Origin: Ligula intestinalis
Lineage: Eukaryota; Platyhelminthes; Cestoda; Diphyllobothriidea; Diphyllobothriidae
Assembly (NCBI GenBank): GCA_036362985.1
Contig: JAYGXS010000003.1
Coordinates: forward strand, 67,817,522-67,881,521
Direction of reading: 5' to 3'
DNA length: 64,000 nucleotides
The stretch's first letter is position 1; each line of letters starts with the position of its first letter. Shown here piece by piece: positions 1-12,702 of this stretch. Below the pieces are notes generated by a model that saw nothing but the letters and a program-made list of their open reading frames with translations, made no database searches and was not told the origin of the DNA. Made by a program: the position numbers and the translations under genes.

Positions 1-2244
1 CATCATTGTTCGTTTCGGCCAGTTGCTCCTCGGATAGTCTGCAAGAGAAGGAACATTCCAGGTTGCTAGTTTGAGCGAGCTCACCCAAACAGCTCGGACG
101 GTGCGGCGCGGGGGATCAGCACGGAGATTATTTTTGTTTGTTTGGTTGTTTCACCGGCGAGTCGTGCAAGCTGCAAACCGCAATGGCTGCAGTAGACATG
201 AGACCCAGTCTTTACCGCCTTCCTCAACGAGGACCTAAGCAGTGTTGTCCGTAATTAAGGTTGCTGAGGCATTCCAGAAGGCAACCAAAATCCACTATGC
301 GTCAAGGATCGGTTTCGGCGTGGCTGCCTACGGATTTTATGTCGCCCTAGCCGTAGGACATTAAAAAAGGCGAGAGGAGGCATAGGTATGGAAGCAGGAT
401 CATCGGGCGTGGGGAACATACGCAATACCGGAGCTCCCACCTTATATTACCTAAACAGGATATGTGAATAGGAACTGCTAGCAATCTGAATGCCTCTGCG
501 CCAAAGTACAGGAAAAAGAAGGTTAGGTTTGTCATTAAGGTGAGGGCTAAATTAAGGGCTTAGCCTAGGACTACAATTAACGTTTGCACTTATATAAGTT
601 AGTGTTGACTTTAGGACTTGGTGCCTTATGAATTTTCGTGGTTCACAGCAGGATTAGGGTCAAGATAAAGGCTATACTTTAGATTCACGTTGGGCCAAAT
701 TTTAGGGGTAAGGATAAATGGAGATTAACCCTTCCTGATAGTATGCGCAGGACAAACTTATTACTGGTTCGGTACATCTCTGTTCCGGCGTCCTCTTCAG
801 GGTGGGAGATATATTTCATCTTTGTCCGAAATATTTCTGTTAGGTACGCCTTGGAGCATGTATTAATTTTAAAAAAAACGAATTTTGAATTTTTATCTCG
901 GACTAAGTGCCATTTAACGCTACGCAAGGCAAAGACCAGGCGGATGTGTCAGCGTAGACGGCTGAAGTGCAGGGGTGGGGGGGGGGGGCAAGCAATGAAT
1001 AAATGGGTGACGTGGACCGATGATGCCCGCCCATTAATGTCCGAGTGGGGCCTGGATACCGCGCGAGTTTTGGTGGTTCGTTTACACACAGCTGCAGTAC
1101 GACAAGCATTCTCTTCATGCAGAGTACGACACCACTTTTGGCCCTTATATTTCCTGTACCCCACTCCAAAACAGGGCTGGCCTCGAGCTTGCATTAGTTC
1201 GGGTACATCCACTGGCCTAGTTGCTACACATACTACGGGTAAAAGGCCATTATAAGCGCCATATAACTATAACGATAGGCATGCATATGCTGGTTTATAA
1301 TCACTTAATACATTTTGAAAGTGTTTCTTGTTTTCCCATTTAAAATTACAAATGACTTTTACTTAAATGCAGCATATGACCTATCGCATGAAGGGTGAGG
1401 ATGGAAACTGAGACGATCGACTTCCGTCTAAGCTATTTTAAAAGATGTATTTTTTTGCAGGAAGGCTATGTATTTCATTTTAATTTATCAGACGCTGACT
1501 GACCTGTCAGCATAAAGCCCGATGAAGAATTTATTTCTGTGACGTTTCTTTTGACATAGCCACATGGAAATCAGTTAAACTTAGTAAGATGTACCTCAAC
1601 CAGTGCCAAAACGGAGCAAAAGACAGTCATTATTTGTAAAACCATTTTTAAATTAATATTCAAACTGTAGGTTATGTTTAGGAGCAAATTTGACATGGTA
1701 CTTATTCTTGAGGGCTATGTTAGTGCGTACACCACAAAAGAACTATCTGCAAACGTTAGTCAACTTGTACTGATTTATTTACTAAATTCTTATGGATATA
1801 TAGATAATATACATTTATAACTCAAGTATAGGCAGTTACGGTAATTTTTTGACGTTTTCGGAATCAACAACTTCCTGAACATTAATTATTGATAAATAAT
1901 GTAATGTTGTGCTTAATGCATTTCTGTTTTTAATTCCTTTTAAGTCGTTCATTAGTATTGCAAAGGTTTGACATCTTCATTGGTGCCGATTTGCGAGTGA
2001 TTCGCAATGTTTCGTCTATTTAGGCCCTCTGCATGAGATAAGTCATTCTCTGTACATGACCGAAGCATAAGAAGTAAAATAAAAGGTGTTTCTCAATGCT
2101 TATTCTTGGCTAAAAGATAATAGAAAACTCTATCGTCGTAAATATCAGCCAACGAAACTTTCATTCATCGTTCCCACGATGAGAACTTTCTAATAGCATT
2201 TAACGTAACCCGCTTTAAGCTGTTGACTCTTTGCATCATTTTAG
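1..2244. other. No gene recognised
   Basis: The first 250 bp are GC-richer and may be repeat-derived. From 1260 it is AT-rich intron-like sequence leading to the PTB exon at 2245. The 743-1255 ORF contains a G run and no motif. The missing PTB exon for the RRM1 start was looked for and not seen. Confidence 0.6.
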
Positions 2245-2530
2245 GCCCTAATCGAAATGACCTCGAGCGCAGTCTCTAGCGAAATGATAGAATATTACTC
2301 TCGGCATCCGCTGACTTTGCGTGGATGTGGACCAATCGTCTTTCAGTATTCCAGATATCAGGAACTTGAAATAGTTGGTATCAGCAGACCTGTCTCGGAA
2401 GCGGTCAACGTTGGAAACGAACATGTTAGACGATATATTGACAGTGTTGTCACTCGACCCCGCATTATTCGCGCCTACCTGGAGTCCACCAACTCCCAAC
2501 AACTGACTTATATGGAGTACTTTCAAGTGA
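2245..2530 (+). CDS. PTBP: PTB-family RNA-binding protein, exon covering end of RRM1 and start of RRM2
   Basis: After an acceptor (cattttag) the frame reads ALIEMTSSAVSSEM, IEYYSRHPLTLRG and IVFQYSRYQEL. This aligns without gaps to the PTB RRM1 end (AFIEM... YY... LRG... IQFSNHKEL). A linker and the RRM2 start, RIIRAYLESTNSQQLTYM, follow. PTB proteins bind pyrimidine tracts in the nucleus and regulate splicing. Two donors overlap: CAA|GTGAGT after 2526 and GTGA|GTAAAA after 2530. Only the second gives the phase needed by the next recognised exon, so the end is set there. Upstream exons for the RRM1 start were not found and are probably outside the window. The sequence is divergent, so the family is firmer than the exact orthologue. 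Confidence 0.72.
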
Positions 2531-2864
2531 GTAAAATTCTAAATTCGTACCTTTAATACTTCTTTTGTAAATCTATGATAGAACGAATGGTATGGATTTG
2601 AAGATTTAGTTTGCGGCAAATCACTTACACATTCTTAACTCACTAGTTTATTAGGAGACGAAGCTTACTAGTATAGGGTTTGGGGGGCTTTTACATTCAT
2701 TCTAGAAGCGGTGGAGTATTTATGCGGTTCTCGAACCTAGTTTGCATGCATTATATGTGATAAAACTAGTCAGTGTGTTAAGATATATGTTTTGCTATGC
2801 ATAAATTCAAAATAGTAACTGAAAAATGATGTTCAATTCATGCAATTGTGAAACTTTTGGCGGC

Positions 2865-2945
2865 TTTGATTGGATTCGAACCCACAAGAATACGGGAAAG
2901 GCTTTAGTACAGCCAATTCTCTAGCCACTTCAGCTAGGAGGCACA
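2865..2945 (-). repeat. tRNA-like SINE copy
   Basis: On the minus strand an A-box-like TAGCTGAAGTGGCTAGAG and a B box GGGTTCGAATCC surround TGTACTAAAGCC, a motif shared with several other copies here. A clean acceptor stem is lacking, so it is a SINE rather than a tRNA gene. Confidence 0.65.
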
Positions 2946-3189
2946 GTAAGAGCCGTGAGTTTCATCAAGCGTGGACCAACTTACACGCCCAGTTAACTGT
3001 GACACATGAAATCGACCAATTTGGATAAAGTACGCTGGTCGTGCAAGCAGGCTTTTGTGAGTGACCGATCTAGGATCAACAAAATGACTGCCCGTTTTAC
3101 TTTTTTAATTAGGTGTTTTGAGCGATTTGAATAATTCACTTGACCGACATGTGCCTAAACACAAGACAACCGGTGGAGCATCCTATTTC

Positions 3190-3255
3190 TGGCGATTATA
3201 GCGTTGGCTGTACTAATGCCTTCCCTTGTTGTCATGGTTTCGAATCCCACACTGG
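3190..3255 (+). repeat. tRNA-like SINE copy
   Basis: GCGTTGGCTGTACTAATGCC, CCTTGTTGTCATGG and the B-box-like GGTTTCGAATCCC match the family. The 5' half is eroded. Confidence 0.6.
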
Positions 3256-3639
3256 AACGTATATGCCAGAAAAATATTAAAAATGACTTGAGGATATTTC
3301 ATTCTCTTTCTTATACCATCACCTATGCGTTGTCTAACTGAATACAAAAATTCTCAAAACCTTCATCTTAAGACGCTAACGTTTGACGGCAAATAGAATT
3401 CATTTATTAAATCCATCGTTTGGATAATATATATATATTCGAAGCTTATCGTTTCAATGCATAGTAATCTGCTGATTATCGCTAACTAGTTTTAATGAAG
3501 TCAAATTTGAAGTGAATGTGATCATATTAGTAAGAAAATCGTGGCTTGTTTAATTTCTGAGGCAACTGATGCGCAGACGTTATTTAAATCTTTTCGAGCA
3601 ATCCTGTTTAGGCTCAGTCCGAGGGGTTTTTTGAGTAAA

Positions 3640-3795
3640 GAAGAAAGACAGTCAAACATCGGAACGATTAGTTTTTTATTCTGAACTTTCGGACTTTTGC
3701 AGGAGTCCATCGTTAGAGATGGGAAGCAGCAACAAAAGAGTGGGTGGTTATAGCGTGTGAACAAACAGTTAAAATTTGAACGTGTAAAAAACCGG
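3640..3795 (-). repeat. Inverted arm flanking the minus-strand PLE (left)
   Basis: It is the reverse complement of 4700-4850. Shared blocks include CAGGAGTCCATCGTTAGAGA, GCAACAAAAGAGTGG and GTTATAGCGTGTGAACAAAC. A roughly 40-bp relative (GGGAGTCCATCGTCAGAGAT) occurs alone at 10815-10840. PLE LTR-like ends are known to occur in inverted orientation. Confidence 0.8.
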
Positions 3796-3799
3796 TAAC

Positions 3800-4616
3800 T
3801 ATTTTGGTGTGGGACGCCGAAGGGCCAAGTCAGCAACGAAAATGGGGCAATTATGGAGGATTTGGAACAAATTAGTTATGACGGTCGTCTGGCTGTGACC
3901 GTATGTATAAGCACAAGGCTCTGTACTCCGGCGCCAATTGGACACATCTGTTGACAGAATTCCCGTCTGTGAAGCAGACTTCAATAAATTATCTGCTCGT
4001 GATGTTTCCCGCGTGGGCGAGTACCTTGACGGCAGCGAAGTTGACATACTTCGTAGGTATGAGCTGCAACTTGTGATAATTCGTCGCCTCGTCGCACGGC
4101 CAACGTGTGTTCATGTACGCGCAATCCGAGCATGCATTCAGTTTTGCCTGTGTAATTACAAGGAAAGCTTGGGCATGAGATTCGATAGATTGTTCATTCT
4201 TTGTAAGCTGCTCCTCTATTTTCATCAACCTTAAGCGCATGGTAGCTTTGGGTTTTTGAGCAACTTCAACAGCTAGTCTCCCAGCGATGTGCTCAGTTGC
4301 TTCTGAGACAGAGCAGAGCGGGCCATATGCTTGGCGGTTCTTCTGTTTGGGTCCTCCAAAGCCGAACGCGAAGGCACTGGTTTATAAATGCCGTTGGATA
4401 ACCGTTGCGCATTATTTGGTCGCGGAGATATCGGACCTCGCCCAACTTTTCCTCCGGCTACCTGAAGTGAGTCTTAATACGTTTAAAGAGCGTTTTTACA
4501 CAGCTACGTTTGTGAGCAATTGGATGGTTACTGTGAAAACGGAGAAGTTGTGTTGTGTTCGTTGCCTTCCTGTAATCCGTCGTCTGGGTTTCATCGCTAG
4601 GCGTTCTCTTGACTAG
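3800..4616 (-). pseudogene. Penelope-like element remnant: RT end plus GIY-YIG region
   Basis: Read on the minus strand and allowing frameshifts, the sequence follows Penelope-like elements. A decayed RT C-terminus precedes KLGEVRYLRD-like and RNGYP-type residues. A linker (PSIWPALLCL-like) follows, then a GIY-YIG region with YTGKTECMLGLRVHEHTLAV and RRGDELSQVAAHTYE. Penelope-like retroelements encode an RT fused to a C-terminal GIY-YIG nuclease. Only the last third is present, with several stops and frame changes. Inverted arms at 3640-3795 and 4700-4850 flank it. Confidence 0.7.
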
Positions 4617-4699
4617 GGCATCAAGGAAAGGCAGCAGTATGCTTTCCTTTATGATATCAAACGTTATCTAAAAGCATTTATAAACCGATGCCTACAGTT

Positions 4700-4850
4700 A
4701 TCGTTTTTTACACGTTCAAGTTTTAACTGTTTGTTTACACGCTATAACCAGCCACTCTTTTGTTGCTCCTTCCCATCTCTAATGATGGACTCCTGCAATA
4801 GTCCGAAAGCTCAGAATAACAAACTAATTATTACGGTGTTTGACTATCTT
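4700..4850 (+). repeat. Inverted arm flanking the minus-strand PLE (right)
   Basis: Reverse complement of 3640-3795, with about 85 percent identity by eye. Key blocks are GTTTGTTTACACGCTATAAC, CACTCTTTTGTTGCTCC and GATGGACTCCTGCAATAGTC. The two arms enclose 0.9 kb of PLE coding remnant. Confidence 0.8.
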
Positions 4851-5019
4851 CTTTACCGATGCACTTACCTTAAACGCAAACATTCGCTTTCAATCGTGTT
4901 TCTTATGAGTATTTGATCTGACTGCTTTCACCTACTGTGGTATACCGGCTTGCTATTTACCGACTGCCAGCAAGCAATTAGTACTACGCAGTAGGTAGTA
5001 AGGTTTTGACAGATTTGTG

Positions 5020-5115
5020 AAAAACTCAGCGCGCTCGCTGGGATTTGAACAACCAATGACAGCAAAGGGAAGGACCAATGCTGTAACCGCTTCTTCTGTG
5101 TGGCTCCATTGGCAG
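5020..5115 (-). repeat. tRNA-like SINE copy, degraded
   Basis: Minus strand: GCGGTTACAGCATTGGTCC, TTTGCTGTCATTGG and TTCAAATCCCAGCGAG resemble the T-arm part of the family. Confidence 0.5.
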
Positions 5116-5299
5116 CCATGAGCCTAATCACATTTGAACTCAGTTACTCGCCAAGCCAATTGCAAAATATTGAATCTGCTGAACCTGACACAGAGAGCTG
5201 CTTGTCTTAACAAGATTTCATAAGCAATCAATCCAGAATATTCCGCGTGACTACAAAGCAAAAATAATTAATATGGGTGTTTGGTAGATTGGAATAGTC

Positions 5300-5390
5300 C
5301 CTCGTAAATCAGTCAGTTAGAGCGTTGATTGTACTAAAACCCTCAGATTGCGGCGGTCGCAGGTTTAAATCACACTGAGGCCATGATAAT
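5300..5390 (+). repeat. tRNA-like SINE copy
   Basis: AATCAGTCAGTTAGAGCG (A box), TTGTACTAAAACC and GCAGGTTTAAATCACACTG (B box) occur in the correct order and spacing. Confidence 0.62.
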
Positions 5391-5399
5391 TTTTACAAC

Positions 5400-8300
5400 T
5401 GGATCGAGTGATTTATACAAATCTGCCGAAAACTCCTACGAATGAACCATTCAGGTAAAAGCCAGTCAGATCAGCATATTTACTTCGGTAGGCTGGTTGG
5501 CATGGCTATAGATCTAATTCACGAATCGTCTGTAGGGCTTCAGTTCCCAGCAAACAACTTCGACCGACACCTTTTCCTTAATTCTCACCGTCTGCCTTAG
5601 TAGTTGTCCTCATCCCCTAACGTGCTGGCGGCTGAAACACCCTGTACTTTATATGGCTGCCCCGAATGCCTATAAATCCGTGCTAATAATAATTCGGTTA
5701 AGAATATTTCGGATGCGCAGACGCTTTTGTTCTTCTTCACATGAGAGTTGGAGGTCCGGAGCTTTGTTAGATCCTTCTAAAACATCTAGTTGATTGAAAT
5801 TTGAATTGGTTCAAATACTTTTCCATCCTTTTGCGCACCAACAAACTCCAGAAAGTTAGCATGCCTCCCCTGCTTTGCGCTTATCCCCACAAAACGCAAG
5901 AAAGATTCAAGGCATGTTCTTTTTTTAAAAGGAGACGTAAGAAGAATCGCAAAAGCTTTGGAGCACCAACATCAATTTTGACAAACCAGTCATTGTCAAT
6001 CCGTCAGCGCATTTTTTACCGACAGTTTAAAGCATGCGTTTGTTAAAGTAATCGATACTAATATCGCATTGTACAACGCTGATGGCTGTTATTTACGCAG
6101 AAAACGTGGCCAAAAAAACTACATCTGTAAATTTGCAAACATTATTTGGCAGTATTAATTCCGGCTAAACTGTTCGCCACTTGTCAGGTGCGGTACAACT
6201 ATCTGAGTAAATTGCACTTCCCCTTCGCACGCAAATACTGCATCAATCTTAAAAAGGCTTTCTTGCAGGTCGGCGCATAACACCGCAAAGTCCTACCCTT
6301 TCGGAGTACGACCATCAGATCACACGCAATCAGTACATGCATGGTAGTAGGCCGTTTTCCCCTGGGTCTGGTTTGCCCGCGTGAGCTGGTGAATGTATCT
6401 GCGTTCATCACGGACAAAACCAGCGGGCAGGACTCGGAGGGGTAATTTTTCCCGGGCTAACATTTTGCGTGACCGTTCATTGGCATAAAGAGCTATCAAA
6501 ATTCTTTCTGACTGGACGCATTCCCTGCACACCATGCACGTTCGGGTGTGCGTGTTGAAATAAAGCGCGGGTGATAACTCTCGTATTGTTGTTGGATATG
6601 ATGTGCCTGGTAGCCGTAAGGTGTCTGGACGGGGTTGTGCCGCGAGCGAAATGATTACAGCCGACAGTTGTGAGTTGGAGAGCAACATGACGCGATTTCG
6701 GAGCAGTCTGGGCCAATTCCCCGAGAATTACCAACCCTAAGGCTTGTAACTTCTGTTTGTCTAATGTGATAAGCAACTGTAGCGGCCAAGGACGCTGAGG
6801 ATGGTGCAAACACGAACCAATAAAAGACTTAAACACATTTCAGTCAGCGGGAGCAGTGAACAGGATGCAGAAGCGCCATACCAAGTACGCAAGTGTGAAT
6901 TCAGAAGTCTAGTTTGGCGAGTATACGTGTACTCTCGACAAATTCTCGTCAGGCCTTACATTTATATGGAAACTGGGTGCAAGTTCAAGCGTGTTCGTCT
7001 TTTCGGACAACTGAGTCGTGGGAATAGGGGTGGGGGTCGATAAGCAAAGGCTGGTTGTGATGGTAGGGTTTGATGGCGTAGTCTGGGGAAGGGGGCAGGG
7101 GAGACGAGAAGGTGGTGGGAGGGAAACAAATATAGTGTGGATGACTGCATGCCGCTAAATGACTGTGAGCCACGTCGACCTTCGGGCTTGTAGGAAGTTC
7201 TTTTATGCACACAACGCGGGCTTCATCAGCCTGATAGCGGTCGCTTCTGCCGTTGCTAGCAGGCGCTGACCCAGGAACTTCGCCAACCTAGACTTCTGAA
7301 TTCTCTGATGGGAATTTTCGCAAATCTAAAAGAAGTGTTACTATCGAGATAAAAGAGAGTACGGATGTACGGATACTAATTTACTAGTAGCAAACGTACT
7401 AGTGCAGAATAATTTAATAATATCTGAGAGAGAAAGACGTTACATAGACACAGGTCCCATCTAAAGTGGGGGATATCCTCTTATGTCTAAGCAGTAACCG
7501 ATGTGGAATACAGAGTGCGATGCAAATGCGAGGACGGGACGAGGCAGTGCTGCATAGAATGCGAGGGAACAATACGAACGACGACAGCGGCGGCAAGGGG
7601 GTCAGTGGCTAGGAGGAAGAAGAGGCACCACCTTCTTGACCGATCTTTGATCACATCACCTCCATCCTGGGGGCTCGTGCAAAAAAGTGTTGAGCTTGCT
7701 GCACTTCAACAACCGTTCCGTCTCTTGGTTTGTTACATAACACGCATGGTATTGCACCGAAGAAGACAAAAGCAGGCAATGTTTCGTCTGATCGGAGTTC
7801 TCTCTATACGGTCTGAGATTAATTTTATCAGCGTTTGAATCGTCCTTCAAAAGTTACTTCTATTTATATTGAAATCAACGCAGCCACGTTGCGCCTAAAA
7901 TTCTCTTTATTTGCCTTTCTGTAGGCCAAATATAAGGCAGAATAAGTTAAAGCCTCCATGGCTTGGGCCATCCCGGACATCTTATTATCAGACAGATAAA
8001 TAGCTGATAACAAGAAAACTATGATCCATTGATAAAACCGCGGTTTTGAAGGGATGGGATACAAATATTAGGTGATTCACCATTCTCCTAACACTGGTAC
8101 TAGTAAGAAGCCTGCAAAGTCGTTCCGCCCATTCATCTTATAAAATATTTACGAAGTTCGATAATGAGGCTTTTGATATTGGTAAGATATAGACATTCTT
8201 TTTTTGTTGGACACATCTAAAGGAGACGTTTGACGTTAGTAGACATCGCCATCTGGCGTGTGGTTAGACTCACCGCAGTAGACGAGTAAGATATTTAGGC

Positions 8301-10228
8301 TTTGTATATGACTAGCTCATTTTAAAGCGGCTAATTTATTTTGTTCTAAATAACGGAAGTAGCACGATATAGCAATCAGGTAGATTGCAGCACCATAATA
8401 TTCACAACGAGACAAGAGAAAACTAACAAATGCAAGTATTTAAATTCTGTTTATCTGCAAAAAGGGTATGGTTTAATTTAACTCAGCGTCGCATTGCACA
8501 TTTCTAAAAATTAGCATCTTAAATATACCTCACAATAGTTTACATCTGTTTTTAAATAATGATCTGATGAACAAATTACACCTAGCCTTCAGGATTCGAC
8601 TTGTTTGTTGCCAGGTAATGGAAAAGCTTTGATCAAAAATTCCCCAGAACGACTGCTACATAATGCAGCTTTTTACAAGATTAATAAAGTGATTTTCCAA
8701 AAGGAATGCAATTACAGACAGTAATGTTACAGAAACTAACACTATACCTTTTGAATCGCTTTTAGTCATTTATATCTTAGAAAGCACATTTATGCCCAAA
8801 AATGTTTTCGCTTACGAAGCATGAACTGATAGGGCCGAGCAAGGGACAGTAGTCATCCAACGCGTGTTTAAACGCAAAAAGAAGACTGCGATGTGTTGTA
8901 AACATGGCTTGTCATATTTAAAGGTCAGCATTGCAGTCCAGTTTTGCAGAGGATAGATAATGATTTTCAGGCCCTTGGAATACTATGTCGTGTTCGGGTT
9001 TTCCCGTCAAGCATCGGAGAATATGCCAGCCAAATCAAACGCAAACTACTTACACTCTGTCGGCTAGTCACTGATCTACTAAAATATGTATGCATAGCCC
9101 AGAAATATTTCGTATGAGAACGAACGCATGCAGTAGTGATTAAGAAAATTGTCTTCAGACCATCAAATTTCCATTAATTTCTGGTGATTTGGCCTGGCAA
9201 CCTGACGGAATATTCAGGGTATCCAGATCTCCATTTTGTGGAACTCGCAATCGTAGAGCATGAAGTCCACACGTTAATCAATGTGTCGTGCGAAGCTTTG
9301 ATTTGGATTTAAACTTACTAGTGTATTGTTGCGGTCTTTTTGCAGGGAAACATATCCTCGATGACTTATAAGCAATCAATAATATTTTTTGTTTGTCCAT
9401 CCTATAAAAGCCGTTACAAAGTGAAAATTAATAAAGCCTGGAAAGAGTACTTTCTAAATTTCAGGTGAGTTAACGTAAGGGGTTGCCTGTCTTAGCAATC
9501 GTAATAGAGATTCTTCCTTGAGATCTACAAACCGACGCATTCGCTGGACATACAATCTGCTCAGTGTGTGTGAAGTGGCTGATGAGTATGGGTAGTACAC
9601 CTCAGTCGATGACTGAATGATTACCCCGTCTCTGATGGGTGATGACTTATGCTAAGTGCTGTGCTGTTCCCTCACTCCTCTGGGATTTAGGAATTGCGCG
9701 CGTATGCACTGCCACGCTTCAACAAACCATAGTCCCTGCGGCCTGGTATGCGCTGACAGTTTTCTTTGATCTGATTTCCTGTTGCTGTATGCGCTTGCGC
9801 TTTCACTGGATTTACAGGCCATGTACATGGTTGCCCGGTTAATCGTGTATTCTCTCTCGGATCCTGAGTGGCATCTAGCGAAGTTGCGGGTGGCGTACTG
9901 GCGGCACTGCCTGTCCGCCCTCGTCTGTATAGTCACAAGGGCCACTGGGCTAGTCGCTCCGTGCTTATCTTACGACACTGAGTTTTCTGAGAGTGGTGGC
10001 ACGTTTAGGGGCGACCTCGGCCACACTAGTCACCTGCACCCTCCCAAAACTCCGGACTTCTCTACTATTGTCTTGACACCGTACGGGGAGTGGAAAGAGA
10101 GAGAGCGGGGTAGATCTTGCGAGTCCCCTGTCACTGTTATCCAGCTTGATTCATTGTGTTTGCCGTTGGCTTGCTGAAACTTGTGTTGAACATAGGCGTA
10201 AAGGACGCTCGAAATTGTTGTTCTACAG
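5400..10228. other. PTB intron 1, no further exon recognised
   Basis: It is AT-rich, with short ORFs on both strands. A GC-richer block at 6200-7250 has overlapping minus-strand ORFs (6320-6688, 6477-6836) without recognisable domains. Another at 9640-10180 has a 131-codon plus ORF. Both look like decayed repeats. Confidence 0.55.
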
Positions 10229-10332
10229 ATTTTTCAGTCGATCACCTCAGAAAAATTATCGCATTCAAGCAGGAGAAAGACGAAATGTTGTTTTCTCTTC
10301 CTACGGATAAGAGCAATGTTTGGAAAATGAAG
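10229..10332 (+). CDS. PTBP: PTB-family protein, RRM2 middle exon
   Basis: The exon begins after ttctacag and ends at AAG|GTAATG (phase 0). In frame it reads FSVDHLRKIIAFKQEKDEM and LFSLPTDKSNVWKMK. This fits the PTB RRM2 core, in which KIITFTKNNQFQALLQ is followed by AKLSLDG. Spacing to the next exon (QMDG) is within one residue of the family. The downstream phase matches exactly; the upstream phase requires the alternative donor at 2530. A second AG ten bases further in (10236-10237) is also possible. No other frame here looks coding. Confidence 0.65.
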
Positions 10333-12702
10333 GTAATGACCCCTTGAGTTTGCCTAACGATAAACAGAAGTCTAGACAGGCGTATTTGCTCGCATTAGTA
10401 GAAGAAAATAAGATCTGAGTGCCTGAAACAGTGTTGAATGGTAAATCAAAGATTTTTAGTTTGCTGGTCCGTAGTTATGAGCCACCAGTCTCGTTTTCTC
10501 CGATATCATTTTATAGTAAATGTGCGATCCGCATGAATTTTATGAAATTCGGTTTGCTTCAGAAATTGCTGATGTTTTTTTCAATCCAGACTGAAAAAAA
10601 TATAGACCATTGGGCAGAATGAGATTGCCGAAGACGCCAAAGAAAACTGGAATGATCACTCCAGTCTCCCTTGTCCTTGCCACTAGCTCCTTATGCACGT
10701 AATAATTGTCACTTTGCGACTACCTACGAAGCAAAATGCAAAATGCGCAGCGACATTTAATAAGCGTGTCAATCACCGGGATCAAAATTTGATTCGTTTC
10801 CGCTTTCGAATTCTTGCGGGAGTCCATCGTCAGAGATAAAAGCGTCACCGAAAATCAAGCAACAGGTATAGAAGGCAGGGGCAAATCAACAGTTATAGGG
10901 TGGGGGAGGGGGCCAATCAAACACTAGCGCCATAAGCCCGGAGATGCCTGCGCAGAGCGATGTATTCGGACACCAGCTTGATTCATCGACTGCGAACGTA
11001 AATAAGTCCCTTAACCGATCAGGGAGCGCTTATCTATCACGGATAGAAACCGTGCATCACCAGCCCACAAATATGGCTGTATACTGGGAATTAAGTTAGC
11101 GTTTTTATGCACTGTCTGGGTACTTTCCGCAACTACCTTTGCGTCTAAACTGCGTCAGCGCAGAGAAGTTAAATATGTTCAGCAGACAGGACACTGGTTA
11201 GCATACTTTGCACTTGATTCATAAGAACAGCTGTTGGGTTCTCTTGAGTTCAAGTCAGATCGACCGCCTACGTTGCTTTTGTGCAGTAGAAAATTTACGT
11301 GGTAGATAAAGGCAACAGGTAGTTATGTTGCGTGATTAATATCAATTTGCTCTGCTAGCCAACAAGTGCTACTTAATCCCCCCCGCTACCCGTTCGCCGT
11401 ATCGCCCGCCAAATCCACCCACCCACGCTTCGCACTTTAGTTAGCAGTGATAAGGATTTATGCTGACAATATTGGAATTTCTTTAATGTCAACATGGAGG
11501 GTATGCAACTAAGAGAGAGCGAAGTCACGAAGCATAGTATTATAAACAATCAGCTCTGAGTTCAAAGGTACGATTTGCTCGGGAAGCAACGGAGACTTTC
11601 TGTGTCCCACCGCTAATTTGTCGATAAATCTGTCTGGTAAGGATGACTTCGAAAAAAGCGGAAAACTAAAAGTACGGTTAGCGAACTGGCAATCTGCAGC
11701 AATCAAATGCAGGTAATGTCCTAATAGGCACTTTGAGTAAAAGTGTAGTCAACAAAAATGGAAGGCCGGAGAGTGGGGAAAATAAATCTCAAATGAAAAA
11801 CGAATAGGAGCAAAAGGACCATAGTGAGATAAAATTAGACATAACGCAGTCAACTTTGGTATACAAGGCGCTTTCCGATAAGAATTTGGGCCACACTCGC
11901 TCCGTTGGGCCTTGACTCGGGGTATAGCTAGCTGATGATGATTATTAAATCAGAGGTAGTCCTCCTTGTAACGCTTGTCTTTGCTGGCAGTGTTATTCTT
12001 TCTATACTACTAGCCATTGTATGGCTGCCTGTGGGGCTTAAGATCAAGTTTTTAGGGCGAAATGGAACGTGAAATGTTGGAATTGTGCTTATTTTTAAGT
12101 TAAGGGATATGCATGCGTCGTTGTGCCTTAATGATTTATGCCTGCAATGGAGAAAGACACATGAGGATTACGACGTACTGATTCCGATGTTATTACGAAT
12201 CTGCACAAGACTGCACATATAAAAGATCAAGGTAGACAACATCGAGCTAACAATGTTTGTTTACCGGTTGATCATTGGCTTGCGTGGTAAAAAAGTTCGG
12301 GAATAATATTTGAATGCCCAAAAACCTGTGATTTCGTCAGTCATCACATATGGTAAACTGCAGCAGCTGACCCACTCAAACGCATACATATATAACAGTG
12401 AATAGATCTGCAAGATAGATCTGCATGGATAGAATCCTACCTGGGGTCGCAAATCAGCACGCGAAAGTCCCAACCTTCTGTAATACAGGCAAGGTGTACT
12501 GAAGAGTATCTTGTCCGGCCAATACAATGGAAAGGAACTATAAATAGAAAACAAAGTTTACAAAAATAGAAAACAGCAGGAAAAATTATTTAAATGATCT
12601 AATGTTTGTCAACACAAAAGCACGCCATAATTAAAAGTTGCAATTATGCACTGACTGGAAATTAATAAATTTAAAAAATAACTGACTAAAACTAAACGGG
12701 CA
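10333..12702. other. PTB intron 2, left part
   Basis: No coding signal. A roughly 40-bp relative of the PLE inverted arm lies at 10815-10840, and a C-rich stretch at 11379-11425. Otherwise AT-rich sequence without recognisable repeats. Confidence 0.55.

Noticed and set aside
743..1255. 170-codon plus-strand ORF
   Set aside because: It crosses a poly-G run, has no motif, and overlaps long ORFs on the other strand. Composition explains it.
6199..6836. Minus-strand ORFs of 119 and 122 codons
   Set aside because: They overlap in different frames and show no known motif. Treated as decayed repeat.
9344..9463. Apparent exon between PTB exons (acceptor TTTTTGCAG, donor CAG|GTGAGT)
   Set aside because: Splice signals look good, but the translation (rich in Lys, Tyr and Phe) has no place in the PTB alignment and its phases fit neither neighbour.
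9639..10177. Overlapping ORFs of 67, 97 and 131 codons
   Set aside because: Present on both strands in a GC-richer block, with no recognisable domain and no compatible splice sites.
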